NCBI GenBank assembly: GCA_002731875.1
Contig: PCCY01000031.1
Coordinates: 78,773-142,772 of the forward strand
DNA length: 64,000 nt
Direction of reading: 5' to 3'
DNA from: Roseobacter sp.
Lineage (GTDB): Bacteria > Pseudomonadota > Alphaproteobacteria > Rhodobacterales > Rhodobacteraceae
The stretch's first letter is position 1. Every line of letters begins with the position of its first letter. The notes beneath the pieces were generated by a model that saw nothing but the letters and a program-made list of their open reading frames with translations, searched no databases and was not told the DNA's origin. The translations under genes were made by a program, and so were the position numbers. Shown one piece after another: positions 19,120-27,790 of the stretch.

Positions 19120-19539
19120 ATGGCATTGCGACTGACATTAAAGCCCAACGAACGCGTCTTAATCAATGGGTGTGTCGTGCGCAACGCCGACAGGCGTCAG
19201 GTACTTGTTATCGAAAGCCACGCAGACATCATCCGCGAGGCAGATCTTCTGGGTCAGGAAGAACAGCGAACACCGGTAAAAGAAGTATATTTCTTTATTC
19301 AGACCGCCCTACTCGACCCCGCTACGCGTGAAAAACTGGTCCCTATTATTCAGAAACGATTGGGCAAGCTGGTACCTGTATTCCATGACGAAATGGCAAA
19401 TCATATCTTTGAGGCGGCCGCACATGTTTCCAGCGCGGACTTTTACAAAGCCATGCGCACTTTGCGTTCACTGATGGCCTACGAAGAAAAGCTTTTCGAA
19501 ATGATCCAGCAAAAGAACGCCGCAACCGCAGCAGAATAG
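19120..19539 (+). CDS. flbT: Flagellin mRNA regulator FlbT
   Basis: A 139-residue FlbT-family protein. In Caulobacter, FlbT binds the flagellin mRNA leader and limits its translation until the hook is complete. The family-defining N-terminus LRLTLKPNERVLINGCVVRNADRR is recognisable, followed by the helical segment VYFFIQTALLDPATREKLVPIIQ. Length is normal. It follows flaF by 5 bp and precedes the DUF1217 gene by 8 bp, so the three are co-transcribed. Its likely target is the single flagellin gene at 35569, which has a leader of over 100 bp. Confidence 0.93.
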   Translation: MALRLTLKPNERVLINGCVVRNADRRQVLVIESHADIIREADLLGQEEQRTPVKEVYFFIQTALLDPATREKLVPIIQKRLGKLVPVFHDEMANHIFEAAAHVSSADFYKAMRTLRSLMAYEEKLFEMIQQKNAATAAE

Positions 19540-19547
19540 GATGGCCA

Positions 19548-20372
19548 ATGCTTAGTATTTCCGGCTTGGGGAGCTCAACCGCATTAAAGTTAATTGATGC
19601 CACCCGCGAAAAGCAATTAACGCTCATGAGCAATGACCCGGTGAACAAACGCGCGGAACAAGCGTTTCGCGAAAGAATCGGCAGTATTACCTCACCTAAA
19701 GAACTTATCGCTGATTACGAAGTCTATAGTTTCGTCATGCGCGCTTTTGATCTGGAGGAACAGATATTCGGAAAAGGCTTGATCCGCAAAATGCTTGAAT
19801 CGGATCCAGTAGCCCCGGATTCGTTGATGAACCGCTTGTCCGACAGTCGGTTTCGCGAACTACATCTCACGCTGGGTTTTACAACAGAGGCCGGCCCGCA
19901 GGTCCCTGATCTGAGCAATTCCAAGTTTCAGGATGCTCTGGTCGCAAAATTTTACAACCGGCAATACATCGATGAAAATGACAGTCAGAATGAAACGGTC
20001 GGCACCATTCTCCAGTTTCGCGATAAATTCAGCGGAATCAATAACTGGTTCCAAGTCCTGAGCGATGAAAAGCTGACCAATTTTTTTCAGGTTTCTCTTG
20101 GCCTGCCCCAACAGATGGCTTCGTTGGATATCGACAAACAAAAGAAGTTACTTGCTGAAAAGTTTGACTTGAAAAAATTGGCTGATCCGGATGAACGGCA
20201 GCGCCTGATTACCAAGTTCGCAGCCATTTCAGATGTATTGAACCCACAGGCGTTTCAATCAAACAATACGGCGTTGAACTTGTTGCAATCATCTAATTTG
20301 GGTGGGCAATTCGTGCCGTTCACCATCGATATCTCTGCTGTGACATTTTCTGCTTCGCGACTATATCGCTGA
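19548..20372 (+). CDS. DUF1217 family flagellar-associated protein
   Basis: A 274-residue soluble protein of the DUF1217 family, found beside flaF/flbT and rod genes in alphaproteobacteria. The recognisable core is an alpha-helical repeat (DYEVYSFVMRAFDLEEQIFGKGLIRKMLESD, then VAKFYNRQYIDEND). There is no signal peptide. The exact role is unknown; the invariant flagellar linkage implies a part in rod/hook assembly or export. It ends directly next to the fliG stop (20372/20373) in convergent orientation, with no space for a terminator between. Confidence 0.85.
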   Translation: MLSISGLGSSTALKLIDATREKQLTLMSNDPVNKRAEQAFRERIGSITSPKELIADYEVYSFVMRAFDLEEQIFGKGLIRKMLESDPVAPDSLMNRLSDSRFRELHLTLGFTTEAGPQVPDLSNSKFQDALVAKFYNRQYIDENDSQNETVGTILQFRDKFSGINNWFQVLSDEKLTNFFQVSLGLPQQMASLDIDKQKKLLAEKFDLKKLADPDERQRLITKFAAISDVLNPQAFQSNNTALNLLQSSNLGGQFVPFTIDISAVTFSASRLYR

Positions 20373-21404
20373 TCAAAGCGGTTCGTCGTCCATCAGGTCC
20401 TCTTCGTCATCAGGCAAGGCGATACTCCCATCTGACATCAGCTTTAATGCCGCTTGTACCAATTGTGTTTGCGCTTCTTTCACGTCTTTGGACTTAACCG
20501 GCCCCATTGAAGACATTTCGTCTTGCAGCATGTCTCGCGAACGAGATGGTAAAGACCCAAGAAAGTATTCACGCAACTCTTTTTTGGCACCGCGCAGCGC
20601 AAGAGGCAGGGTATTCCCGCTAACCTCACGCATCACTTTGCCCAACATCATCGCGTCAAATTTCATCAAGTCGTCAAACACGAACATCTTTTGTTTTATA
20701 GCCAAAAGCTTGTCGGGTTGGCGCTGCTCCAGAGTTGTGGATATGGTGGCAAGCAAATCTTCATCCAGCTTGTTGAATATAGATATCAGCTGTCCTTCTA
20801 TGCGTGCTCCGGCGCTGTTCCCCGCCTTCGCCAATACATCTTCGCGAAGCGTATTTTCTATATTCTGAATTGTATCAACGGGTAATTTGTCCATGCCCAT
20901 GATCCGTTCAATCAAGTCGGCAGCCCGGTCCACACCCAGCAAGGGCAATATTTTTGCCGCAACATCAGGCCGTAGGCGCGTCAGAATAACGGCGATGGTC
21001 TGGTTATGCTCTTTGCGCAAAAACGCGAGTAATTCGTTTTCGTCCAGGTCGGACAAATCTTTCCAGACGTTATCAATCTTCTTGCCATCTATTTCTTGCA
21101 AGATCTCGGCGACGCGGTCCTCGGGCAAGAATTCTTTCAGCAACCCCCGCGCAGCTTCGATAGACCCGACGACGCTGCCCGTATGATTCACCTTTTGATC
21201 AAACTCGGCAATGATTTCCTCGACGATGCCGGCATCAACTTCGCCCATGTTGGAAATGGCCGCGGTAATTTGGCGGATTTCACCCACGTCCAGTTGTTGC
21301 ATGATGGCGCCGCCACGCTCTTCGCCCAGGCACAAGAACAAAATTGCGGACTTTTGTGCGCCCGACATATGCCGATGTTTGCGAAGAGGAACAAACTGGT
21401 TCAT
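20373..21404 (-). CDS. fliG: Flagellar motor switch protein FliG
   Basis: A 343-residue C-ring protein. The N-terminal domain that binds FliF begins MSGAQKSAILFLCLGEERG. The middle domain carries the family motif around LADLIERIMGMDKLP. The C-terminal domain has the charged torque helix region (MMLGKVMREVSGNTLPLALRGAKKELREYFLGSLPSRSRDML). I chose ATG 21404 instead of the in-frame TTG at 21458, which would add 18 atypical residues. It follows fliP by 95 bp on the same strand; a TATACTTG motif lies in that gap. FliG joins the MS ring to the stator and sets the rotation sense. Confidence 0.95.
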   Translation of the reverse strand: MNQFVPLRKHRHMSGAQKSAILFLCLGEERGGAIMQQLDVGEIRQITAAISNMGEVDAGIVEEIIAEFDQKVNHTGSVVGSIEAARGLLKEFLPEDRVAEILQEIDGKKIDNVWKDLSDLDENELLAFLRKEHNQTIAVILTRLRPDVAAKILPLLGVDRAADLIERIMGMDKLPVDTIQNIENTLREDVLAKAGNSAGARIEGQLISIFNKLDEDLLATISTTLEQRQPDKLLAIKQKMFVFDDLMKFDAMMLGKVMREVSGNTLPLALRGAKKELREYFLGSLPSRSRDMLQDEMSSMGPVKSKDVKEAQTQLVQAALKLMSDGSIALPDDEEDLMDDEPL

Positions 21405-21499
21405 TTCTGCGCCGAATCCCGTCCTAGAATGTTTCAGGTGTATCAAAGGATATCGCAAACTATACTTGGTTTATACGGTTAAATGTCTGCTTTGTTCAT

Positions 21500-22327
21500 T
21501 TAGCCCGCAGCGTAGGATTGGATCAGTGATCCAGCAAGCATATACCAGCCATCAATCAGGACAAAGAAGATAACTTTGAAAGGTAGCGACACCAGCACAG
21601 GTGGCAACATCATCATACCCGCGCTCATCAAGATTGAAGCGACGATTAAATCAATCGCAACAAATGGCAGATATATGAGAAAGCCGATGGTAAAGGCACG
21701 GCGAAGCTCCGAAATCATGAAAGACGGTACAAGCACCCGCCAGCTTGGCAAGGTCGCAGGACCGTCCGCGGGTGCCACCGTTTCGTTTGCAATATCACTG
21801 AACAACTGCAAATCTTTGTCACGCGTATTGACCAGCATGAAGTTATAGAACGGCTCCGAAATATTACGGATGGCCTGTTCTTCGATGATCGCGTTATCCA
21901 TCAACGGTATCAACCCGCTTTCCCATGCGTCTTCAAACACCGGTTGCATAACAAAGAACGTCATGAACAGGGCCATTGCGTTCAAGACGATATTTGGGGG
22001 AGTCTGGTTCAACCCAAGCGCCAATCGCAACATCGAAAAGACGATGATAAACCGGGTAAAACTGGTGACCATGACCAGCAAGCCCGGAGCAACGCTCAGC
22101 GCGGTAATGATCGCAAATAGCTGGATCAGTCGGCCAGACAAGCTGGCACCCTGATCGCTTCCGGGGGCGACGCTGCCGAACGTCGATGACAAGTCGCGCA
22201 CCATACTGCCAAAATCTGCTTCTTGAGCAGCGGCTGGCTGCCCCAAAATCAGATATGCGGCGCTTGATATCGCGATGACATAAACCAGCTTAGGGCTGAA
22301 ATGTATCGCCGGTTTGCGCATCATCAA
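21500..22327 (-). CDS. fliP: Flagellar type III export gate protein FliP
   Basis: A 275-residue inner-membrane protein with an N-terminal signal peptide-like segment (VYVIAISSAAYLILGQPAAAQ) and four later membrane helices. Signature stretches TSFTRFIIVFSMLRLALGLNQTPPNIVLNAMALFMTFFVMQP and LRRAFTIGFLIYLPFVAIDLIVASILMSAGMMMLPP are diagnostic. FliP forms the core ring of the export gate with FliQ and FliR. It overlaps fliN by 4 bp in the fliF-fliH-fliN-fliP operon. fliO, which stabilises FliP in many bacteria and often lies between fliN and fliP, is absent here. Confidence 0.96.
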   Translation of the reverse strand: MMMRKPAIHFSPKLVYVIAISSAAYLILGQPAAAQEADFGSMVRDLSSTFGSVAPGSDQGASLSGRLIQLFAIITALSVAPGLLVMVTSFTRFIIVFSMLRLALGLNQTPPNIVLNAMALFMTFFVMQPVFEDAWESGLIPLMDNAIIEEQAIRNISEPFYNFMLVNTRDKDLQLFSDIANETVAPADGPATLPSWRVLVPSFMISELRRAFTIGFLIYLPFVAIDLIVASILMSAGMMMLPPVLVSLPFKVIFFVLIDGWYMLAGSLIQSYAAG

Positions 22328-22677
22328 ATTTCGGAAACAAAATCTTTGACGATCTCGCGCAGTGCTACACCCAACATATCACCTTGGACCCTGACAAGGT
22401 CCCCGCGTGCGACCATTCGGTCATTGATCATGATATCCACAGGTTCACCTACCCGGCGATCCAGTTCGATAACGGAACCTTTGGTCAGGTTCAGCAGCTC
22501 GGATATCGGCATGCGGCTGCGGCCGAGGACTACGCGTACTTCTAACTTTACGCCGAAAATCGCATCCAAACTTTTGCCGTCCATACCCACTGCTGACTTG
22601 AAGTCAGTCTTAACATCTTGAGAAACTTGCGCTTCAGGGTGATCGGCTTGGATTTTATCCTGCTCGTTATGTAGCAT
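22324..22677 (-). CDS. fliN: Flagellar motor switch protein FliN
   Basis: A 117-residue C-ring protein with a SpoA-like domain (about residues 42-112): FGVKLEVRVVLGRSRMPISELLNLTKGSVIELDRRVGEPVDIMINDRMVARGDLV is characteristic. The short acidic N-terminus is variable, as in other FliN proteins. It overlaps the fliH stop and the fliP start, which shows tight translational coupling. FliN builds the bottom of the switch complex and docks the FliH-FliI ATPase complex near the export gate, in line with its operon position. Confidence 0.95.
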   Translation of the reverse strand: MLHNEQDKIQADHPEAQVSQDVKTDFKSAVGMDGKSLDAIFGVKLEVRVVLGRSRMPISELLNLTKGSVIELDRRVGEPVDIMINDRMVARGDLVRVQGDMLGVALREIVKDFVSEI

Positions 22678-23318
22678 TAGTCGGTTTCCCTCGTGGTTGA
22701 CTTAAACTGCTGCGCTGCGTCGGCCAAGGCGTCGCGGACTGCGGTGGTTGCTGCTTCGATATCGTATTCAAGCTTTCCGCCCTGCCACTGAACCCTTGCA
22801 CTGCCCCGGGCAAGTTTTGGGTCAGCGACCACTTTCACGGTTACGTCGTCATTGGTCAGCGGCAACCATGCGCCAGGCTCTTTCTCAAGGGCCGCGGCAA
22901 CATCCGGGCCTACATGAACCGACAAGATCGGATCGGTGCGTGCCAATACTACACTCTGGCGAATACGCTCAATCGCAAGATCGGGCCCGTAGGTTTTAAG
23001 AAACTCAGGGACAATTCGGTCTGCAATGCCCAGGAAAAGTTCCACGATATCGTTCTCTGTATCGCGCCGGTGCATTTCATCGGTAGCGATAAGTTCATCC
23101 AGCTTCGCGCATATCTGTTCGCGCTCACGTGTCAGCCGAACGTCTTCTTCCGCTTCAAATTCGGCTATTGCGTCTTGCTTGCCTACAGAGCGTCCTGCGT
23201 CAAATCCGCTTTTGCGAGCTTCTGCCAAGCGAAGATTCATCTCTGCTTCATCCGCTGCGGGCCCATGCACGGCACGTTTGGCGTCGATGTCAAAATTCCG
23301 GTCGAAAAGATTGATCAT
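22677..23318 (-). CDS. fliH: FliH-like flagellar export ATPase regulator
   Basis: A 213-residue protein in the fliH position between fliF and fliN. The N-terminal part is a charged long helix (AEARKSGFDAGRSVGKQDAIAEFEAEEDVRLTREREQICAKLDELI) that resembles the FliH/YscL coiled stalk. The C-terminal half has the alpha/beta fold seen in FliH (AIERIRQSVVLARTDPILSVHVGPDVAAALE). ATG 23318 overlaps the fliF stop by 4 bp. FliH inhibits and delivers the FliI ATPase. Sequence conservation in this family is low, so context contributes much of the call. Confidence 0.8.
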   Translation of the reverse strand: MINLFDRNFDIDAKRAVHGPAADEAEMNLRLAEARKSGFDAGRSVGKQDAIAEFEAEEDVRLTREREQICAKLDELIATDEMHRRDTENDIVELFLGIADRIVPEFLKTYGPDLAIERIRQSVVLARTDPILSVHVGPDVAAALEKEPGAWLPLTNDDVTVKVVADPKLARGSARVQWQGGKLEYDIEAATTAVRDALADAAQQFKSTTRETD

Positions 23319-25024
23319 GCTTCTGCCTCCGCCGGAAGCCACGACCGAATAACACGCAAGACTTCTTGAGGTTTCTCATCGGCCAAGCGCTGTATCGTTT
23401 CGATCTTTTTCTTGTGGAGATTGCCGCGAATGCCTTCTTTCCTGACAAACTCGGCCGCTTCCAAGTCTTCGACACCATCGACGCTTGCGGACGCAACGGC
23501 CCCGGTATTTTCCACGTCAGCGATCGCCCCCGCTTCGGTCGCTGGCAGTTTCGGACGCTTGCCATCTGTGTCAGGCCCAGCCAGAGCAGTGGCGTCAGGC
23601 GTATCCGGTGCCGCAAGGGCTGGATCTACAAAATCATTCAATTGACCTGCTTCGGTAAACTTACGCAAAAGTGGACGCACACCGAAAATCATTATCAGGC
23701 CTACCACGAGCAGTGCCAGAATGCCGCGAATGATAGGAACCACGTTATCAGTCAGTTCATCACTTAGGGATTTGTTGATGGGGTCGCCCAAGTCCATCGA
23801 GTAATCCATAAAGCGCATGCTATCGACTGAAATGCTGTCGCCCCGAGCTTGATCAAACCCGACCGCCGATTTCACCAATTCAGACAGACGCGCCAGCTCT
23901 TCGGGGTTGCGTTCGGCATAAACAACCTCGGACCCGTCGACGTTGTAGATACCGTTTACCAGTACAGCGACCGACATACGCCGCACATCACCGGCCTCGC
24001 GGACGATCTCGCGTCGGGTATTGCCGATTTCATACTTGACGATCTCATCGGCCTCCGACCGCTTGGTGGAAGATCCAGTCGCCCCGCCGCCGCCCGCGAG
24101 AGCTGCTGGAATGTTGTTCTCTACACCGACGTTCCCGTTCTCCTTGGACCCGATCTGATCTTCGGACTTGGTCTCGGTAGATCGCACAACTTGCTGATCG
24201 GGGTCAAAGCTCTGCTCTACAATCACCTCACGCTGAGTCGTCAATTCAACGTTGACGTGCACACGCGCATTTCCTCCGCCCACACGTGCCGTCAGGATGT
24301 TCTGAATCTCTTGGGAAAGACGGTCTTCGATGCTGGACTTCGCAGACTGGACACCGGCTTGGCCGGCTCCATCGGCCCCTTCGGCAAGGATAGTTTCACC
24401 GCTTGCAGAAAGGACAGTCACATTGGAGATATCAAGGCTTGCTACCGCTGATGCGACCAGATTACGAACGGCGACTGCCTGCTTACGATTTACCGCCCGA
24501 CCTGATTCCGGCCGCAAAATGATAGATGCACGCGGCGCCGGAGCCTCGCGAGAGAACGGCTCGCGATCCGGAAGAACCAAGTGTACCCGCGCGGATGCGA
24601 TTCCATCCAACGTCTGGATAGACCGCGCCAATTCCCCCTCCATTGCCCGCAAGCGGTTGATCTTTTGCAGGAACGAATTCATTGCAAGGCCGCTGCTTTC
24701 GTCGAAAAGCTCCCAACCCGGATCTCCGTCAACAGGCATACCCGTTTCTGCGATAACCATGCGGGCTCGCACCACGTCGGATCGCGGCACAGAAATCCGA
24801 GAGCTGTCTTCAGACAACAACACGCTGAAACCAGCGTTGGTCAGCGTTGCTTCGATCGAGTTGGCGGACGTTACGGTAAGATTCGAATAAAGCGGCGCAT
24901 AGTCTGGGCGCGTCACGGCGCTGACACCCAATATCAGGGAAAGCATCACCGCGGCGGCTGTGCCCGCCAGGATCATCAACTTGGTTTTGCCAAGGGATTT
25001 TAGATTCTCGATTAATCCTTGCAT
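23315..25024 (-). CDS. fliF: Flagellar MS-ring protein FliF
   Basis: A 569-residue MS-ring protein with two membrane helices: residues about 16-37 (LMILAGTAAAVMLSLILGV) and about 445-465 (VVPIIRGILALLVVGLIMIFGVRPLL). The periplasmic ring-building motifs are clear (YAPLYSNL, AGFSVLLSEDSSRISVP, SFLQKINRLRAMEGELARSIQTLDGIASARVHLVLPDREPF). The cytoplasmic C-terminus that binds FliG is present (RVIRSWLPAEAEA). ATG 25024 is preferred to TTG 25036. It heads the fliF-fliH-fliN-fliP operon and is divergent from fliL with a shared CtrA box between them. Confidence 0.96.
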   Translation of the reverse strand: MQGLIENLKSLGKTKLMILAGTAAAVMLSLILGVSAVTRPDYAPLYSNLTVTSANSIEATLTNAGFSVLLSEDSSRISVPRSDVVRARMVIAETGMPVDGDPGWELFDESSGLAMNSFLQKINRLRAMEGELARSIQTLDGIASARVHLVLPDREPFSREAPAPRASIILRPESGRAVNRKQAVAVRNLVASAVASLDISNVTVLSASGETILAEGADGAGQAGVQSAKSSIEDRLSQEIQNILTARVGGGNARVHVNVELTTQREVIVEQSFDPDQQVVRSTETKSEDQIGSKENGNVGVENNIPAALAGGGGATGSSTKRSEADEIVKYEIGNTRREIVREAGDVRRMSVAVLVNGIYNVDGSEVVYAERNPEELARLSELVKSAVGFDQARGDSISVDSMRFMDYSMDLGDPINKSLSDELTDNVVPIIRGILALLVVGLIMIFGVRPLLRKFTEAGQLNDFVDPALAAPDTPDATALAGPDTDGKRPKLPATEAGAIADVENTGAVASASVDGVEDLEAAEFVRKEGIRGNLHKKKIETIQRLADEKPQEVLRVIRSWLPAEAEA

Positions 25025-25086
25025 GGAGCGCCCCAAATGATCATTTTCTTAAGATATATTGACCAACTCATGAACAAACGCAAGTA

Positions 25087-25102
25087 TTAAACAAATTTTA
25101 AC
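25087..25102. promoter_or_regulatory. Perfect CtrA box between fliF and fliL
   Basis: TTAA (25087-25090), seven bases, TTAAC (25098-25102): exact consensus. It is 63-78 bp before fliF and 58-73 bp before fliL, so one site could control both divergent operons, both of early (class II) type. Confidence 0.72.
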
Positions 25103-25160
25103 CTTGTATTTTTCATGCTGAAAGCCGAGGATATGGACAGCGTAAAGACAAGGTTTAACC

Positions 25161-25799
25161 ATGGCGACGAAACCCAAAAAGAAACCCGCCGCATCAAAGC
25201 GCGAGGATACCGATGAGACCGGCGGGCGACCGCGCGGTTCACGGAAGATGCTACTTGTCGCCGCTGCCATGTGCCTGGCTTCGTTGGGCGGCGGTTTCTT
25301 CTTGGCCCGCATGGCGTTCATGCAAGATGCCGAAGCTTTCGAACCGGAATACAAAGCCGATGCCAAGGATAGCGAATCCGCGCTGGCTGACCCCGAGAAA
25401 CCGGGGAGCCCTCATGAAGCCAAGGGCAAAGAGGGCGCTGCGAGTGATGTCGCCAGTAAGGAAGACACCAAAGCCATGGACAACTCACTGTTTGATATGG
25501 GGGAAATGCTTACCAATATTCAGGGTTTCGATCGTACGGGGGCACCGACCAGCGCGTTTCTCAAGGTTAATCTGATGGTAGCTTATCGCCCTGAGGCGGG
25601 GGCGAGCGCCCTGATGGCCGAGCGTCAGGCCCTTATCCGTGACCTGTTCAACGGATACCTCCGAGGGCTCACAGAAAATGACTTGCGCGGAATGGCGGGG
25701 ATTCTCTTTGTGAAAGCGGAGTTGCTAAAGCGGGCGCGGGCGGCGGTCGGCAGCGACGTGCCTCAGGAAATCCTGATAAAAGACCTGATAGTGCAGTAG
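25161..25799 (+). CDS. fliL: Flagellar basal-body protein FliL
   Basis: A 212-residue protein with a basic cytoplasmic N-terminus, one membrane helix (MLLVAAAMCLASLGGGFFLARMAF, about residues 30-53), an acidic linker, and a C-terminal periplasmic FliL domain ending LFVKAELLKRARAAVGSDVPQEILIKDLIVQ. FliL surrounds the stator and supports torque; in related bacteria it is essential for swimming. It heads the fliL-fliM-DUF6468-motE operon, with fliM starting 9 bp later. A second, shorter FliL-like gene lies at 48255. Confidence 0.92.
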   Translation: MATKPKKKPAASKREDTDETGGRPRGSRKMLLVAAAMCLASLGGGFFLARMAFMQDAEAFEPEYKADAKDSESALADPEKPGSPHEAKGKEGAASDVASKEDTKAMDNSLFDMGEMLTNIQGFDRTGAPTSAFLKVNLMVAYRPEAGASALMAERQALIRDLFNGYLRGLTENDLRGMAGILFVKAELLKRARAAVGSDVPQEILIKDLIVQ

Positions 25800-25808
25800 G
25801 GAAACGAA

Positions 25809-26762
25809 ATGAGCGAAGTAACATCAGATCGTCCTGCGGACATCTCGACTGCCAATCTGATTGATGAAATCATTCGGATGTCGGATTTTACATTCGACCG
25901 GCTGCCCATGCTCGATATTATCGCAGAGCGGTTGGTGGAAAACTTGATATCGGCACTTCCCGATTTGACCGGTGCGTTGTGCGAAGCAAGTCTGACGTCA
26001 CTGGATTACACCCCGATGGGCAAGATCATCGACGATCTGCCTGTGCCGACCTTTCTGGCCATCGGTACCGGGAAGCCCTTTGTCGGTGAGATCATGCTGG
26101 TCGTGGATCAAACCGTACTTATGACATGTGTCGAACTGATGTTGGGTGGTACCGCCAAAAACATAGACACCGACAACACCGATGACTTCACTGCCATTGA
26201 ACTTGGTTTCGGTGAACGGCTGGCGTCCGCCATATTCGCTGAGCTTGAACGATCCCTATCTGTGGTGGGGTCGGCCAATCTGGAGCTTGACCGGATAGAG
26301 ACCGATGCGGATGGTGCCGCGATCGCAAAAAAAGCAAGCCTTTGTGCCCGTATTCGCCTGACGCTCACGATGGCCGGTCATTCGGGCATCATGGATTTGG
26401 TCGTCCCCTATGACGCGCTCGAACAGATTCTACCCGATTTGGGCAAGATCTACTTTGGCGACCGAATGGAATCCAAGAATTCGTGGCAGGAGCTGATCGG
26501 GACGCAGATCGAGCGCGCGACCATGGACCTCGAAGTCGTAATGGCACGGCAAACGTTTCCAATTCAGAAAATCATGGCTTGGAAGCCGGGCGACACTATC
26601 GACATCGGTATCGAAGAAGGCCGGGAAGCATCCATAATCTGTGCCGATACGCCCATGTTCAAAGCGTCTTTGGGCAAACGCAACAACGGATACGTGGCCG
26701 TGCAAATCACCGAAAAACTAGAAACGCAGGAGGAGCACGAAGATGGTAGCGACAATAATTGA
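25809..26762 (+). CDS. fliM: Flagellar motor switch protein FliM
   Basis: A 317-residue C-ring protein. The middle CheC-like domain contains the GGXG-type switch motif (CVELMLGGTAKN), and the C-terminal SpoA domain (IERATMDLEVVMARQTFPIQKIMAWKPGDTIDI) binds FliN. The extreme N-terminus, where CheY-P docks, is short and lacks the usual LSQXEIDALL motif; instead it reads STANLIDEIIRMSDFTFDRLP. This is seen in some alphaproteobacteria and may mean altered CheY contact. It overlaps the next gene by 20 bp. Confidence 0.93.
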   Translation: MSEVTSDRPADISTANLIDEIIRMSDFTFDRLPMLDIIAERLVENLISALPDLTGALCEASLTSLDYTPMGKIIDDLPVPTFLAIGTGKPFVGEIMLVVDQTVLMTCVELMLGGTAKNIDTDNTDDFTAIELGFGERLASAIFAELERSLSVVGSANLELDRIETDADGAAIAKKASLCARIRLTLTMAGHSGIMDLVVPYDALEQILPDLGKIYFGDRMESKNSWQELIGTQIERATMDLEVVMARQTFPIQKIMAWKPGDTIDIGIEEGREASIICADTPMFKASLGKRNNGYVAVQITEKLETQEEHEDGSDNN

Positions 26763-27126
26763 TAGCCTGATCGTGGTCCTGCTGATCGGCAGCATTGGCT
26801 ATGGTTACATGGTTTCGATGAAGCTCCGGCACCTCATGGCCACGCTTAAAGAGCTTCAGCCTTTGGTAGAAGAGTTCTCGTCCGCCGTGGATAAATCCGA
26901 ACAATCGGTTAACAATATGCGCGAGAATATCGAAGTCGCGCAGCGCAAACCGGAGCCGGTAGAGGAACCGACACCAGCAGAGCGCCAACCGGGTGCCGCT
27001 GCGTTTGCCAGCCGCCGCGCACCAACAAAACCCGATGGGCCGGAACGCACCGGTGTGCGGGTAGTGCGTGATAAAAAAGAAATGGTTCGGGCTTTCTTTG
27101 AAAACTCCTCCGCAGCTAAGGGGTAA
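26743..27126 (+). CDS. DUF6468-type flagellar-cluster membrane protein
   Basis: A 127-residue protein with one N-terminal membrane helix (IIDSLIVVLLIGSIGYGYMVSMKL) and a helical, then Pro-rich, cytoplasmic tail. The pattern matches the DUF6468 family, which in alphaproteobacteria lies between fliM and motE. It overlaps the fliM end by 20 bp and precedes the motE-like start by 3 bp, so it is part of the same operon. Its function is unknown. A short anchored coiled coil beside switch and MotE genes suggests a scaffold or assembly role at the motor base. Confidence 0.75.
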   Translation: MVATIIDSLIVVLLIGSIGYGYMVSMKLRHLMATLKELQPLVEEFSSAVDKSEQSVNNMRENIEVAQRKPEPVEEPTPAERQPGAAAFASRRAPTKPDGPERTGVRVVRDKKEMVRAFFENSSAAKG

Positions 27127-27129
27127 CTG

Positions 27130-27789
27130 ATGCAAATTTTCAGTCTTTTAAATGGTAAAGTAATTGTAGGCGGTCTGGCACTGACCCTTGTCGCCAAAGC
27201 GGCAATGTCCTTTCCCGAGCTTCCGATGTTCAAAGACACCGGTATCACCACGCTTCCAAACCTTGTTCAAACGGTTGCAGCCAAGGAAAAACCGCCGGAA
27301 TTCTCAAACGAAATTCCGCCTCTGGTCGCAAACTTGCCTAAGACAACAGAGAACTGCGAAGCGCCCGAGGATGTTCTTATTTCCCTGAACAAGGAAAGAG
27401 AGCTGGTCGCGAAGCAGCGCGCCGAGCTTGAAAACCAGCGTGCCGAGTTTGCACTGGCACAAGAGCGTCTGGGGATTGAAAAAAAGTCTCTGACCGAACT
27501 GAAAACCTCTATCGAAGATTTGCTGGCACGCGTGGATGCCGCCCAGACCGATGACCTGAACCGTCTCATCGATCTTTACACCAACATGAAACCAACAGAT
27601 GCCGCACGGATCATGGACGATCTGGACATCGAAACGACGATCATGATTCTGGGAACCATGAAACCTCGGACCGCCGCGCCGATTCTTGCAAAGATCCCGG
27701 CGGTCCGTGCGCGCGCGGTATCCAAGATCATCCTCGAACGCTCACAGCTTCCGGGTGACCAGGATCTTACCGGCATCAAGTTGAAGTGA
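27130..27789 (+). CDS. motE: MotE-like protein (MgtE N-terminal-type domain)
   Basis: A 219-residue protein with a hydrophobic N-terminus (VIVGGLALTLVAKAAM), a central coiled coil (KERELVAKQRAELENQRAEFALAQERLGIEKKSLTEL), and a C-terminal MgtE_N-type helical repeat (DLYTNMKPTDAARIMDDLDIETTIMILGTMKPRTAAPILAKI). This layout defines MotE. In Sinorhizobium MotE is a chaperone for the periplasmic motility protein MotC. It closes the fliL operon. The large periplasmic protein at 43326 is a candidate MotC-like client. It is convergent with flhB, which ends 1 bp away. Confidence 0.82.
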   Translation: MQIFSLLNGKVIVGGLALTLVAKAAMSFPELPMFKDTGITTLPNLVQTVAAKEKPPEFSNEIPPLVANLPKTTENCEAPEDVLISLNKERELVAKQRAELENQRAEFALAQERLGIEKKSLTELKTSIEDLLARVDAAQTDDLNRLIDLYTNMKPTDAARIMDDLDIETTIMILGTMKPRTAAPILAKIPAVRARAVSKIILERSQLPGDQDLTGIKLK

Positions 27790-27790
27790 A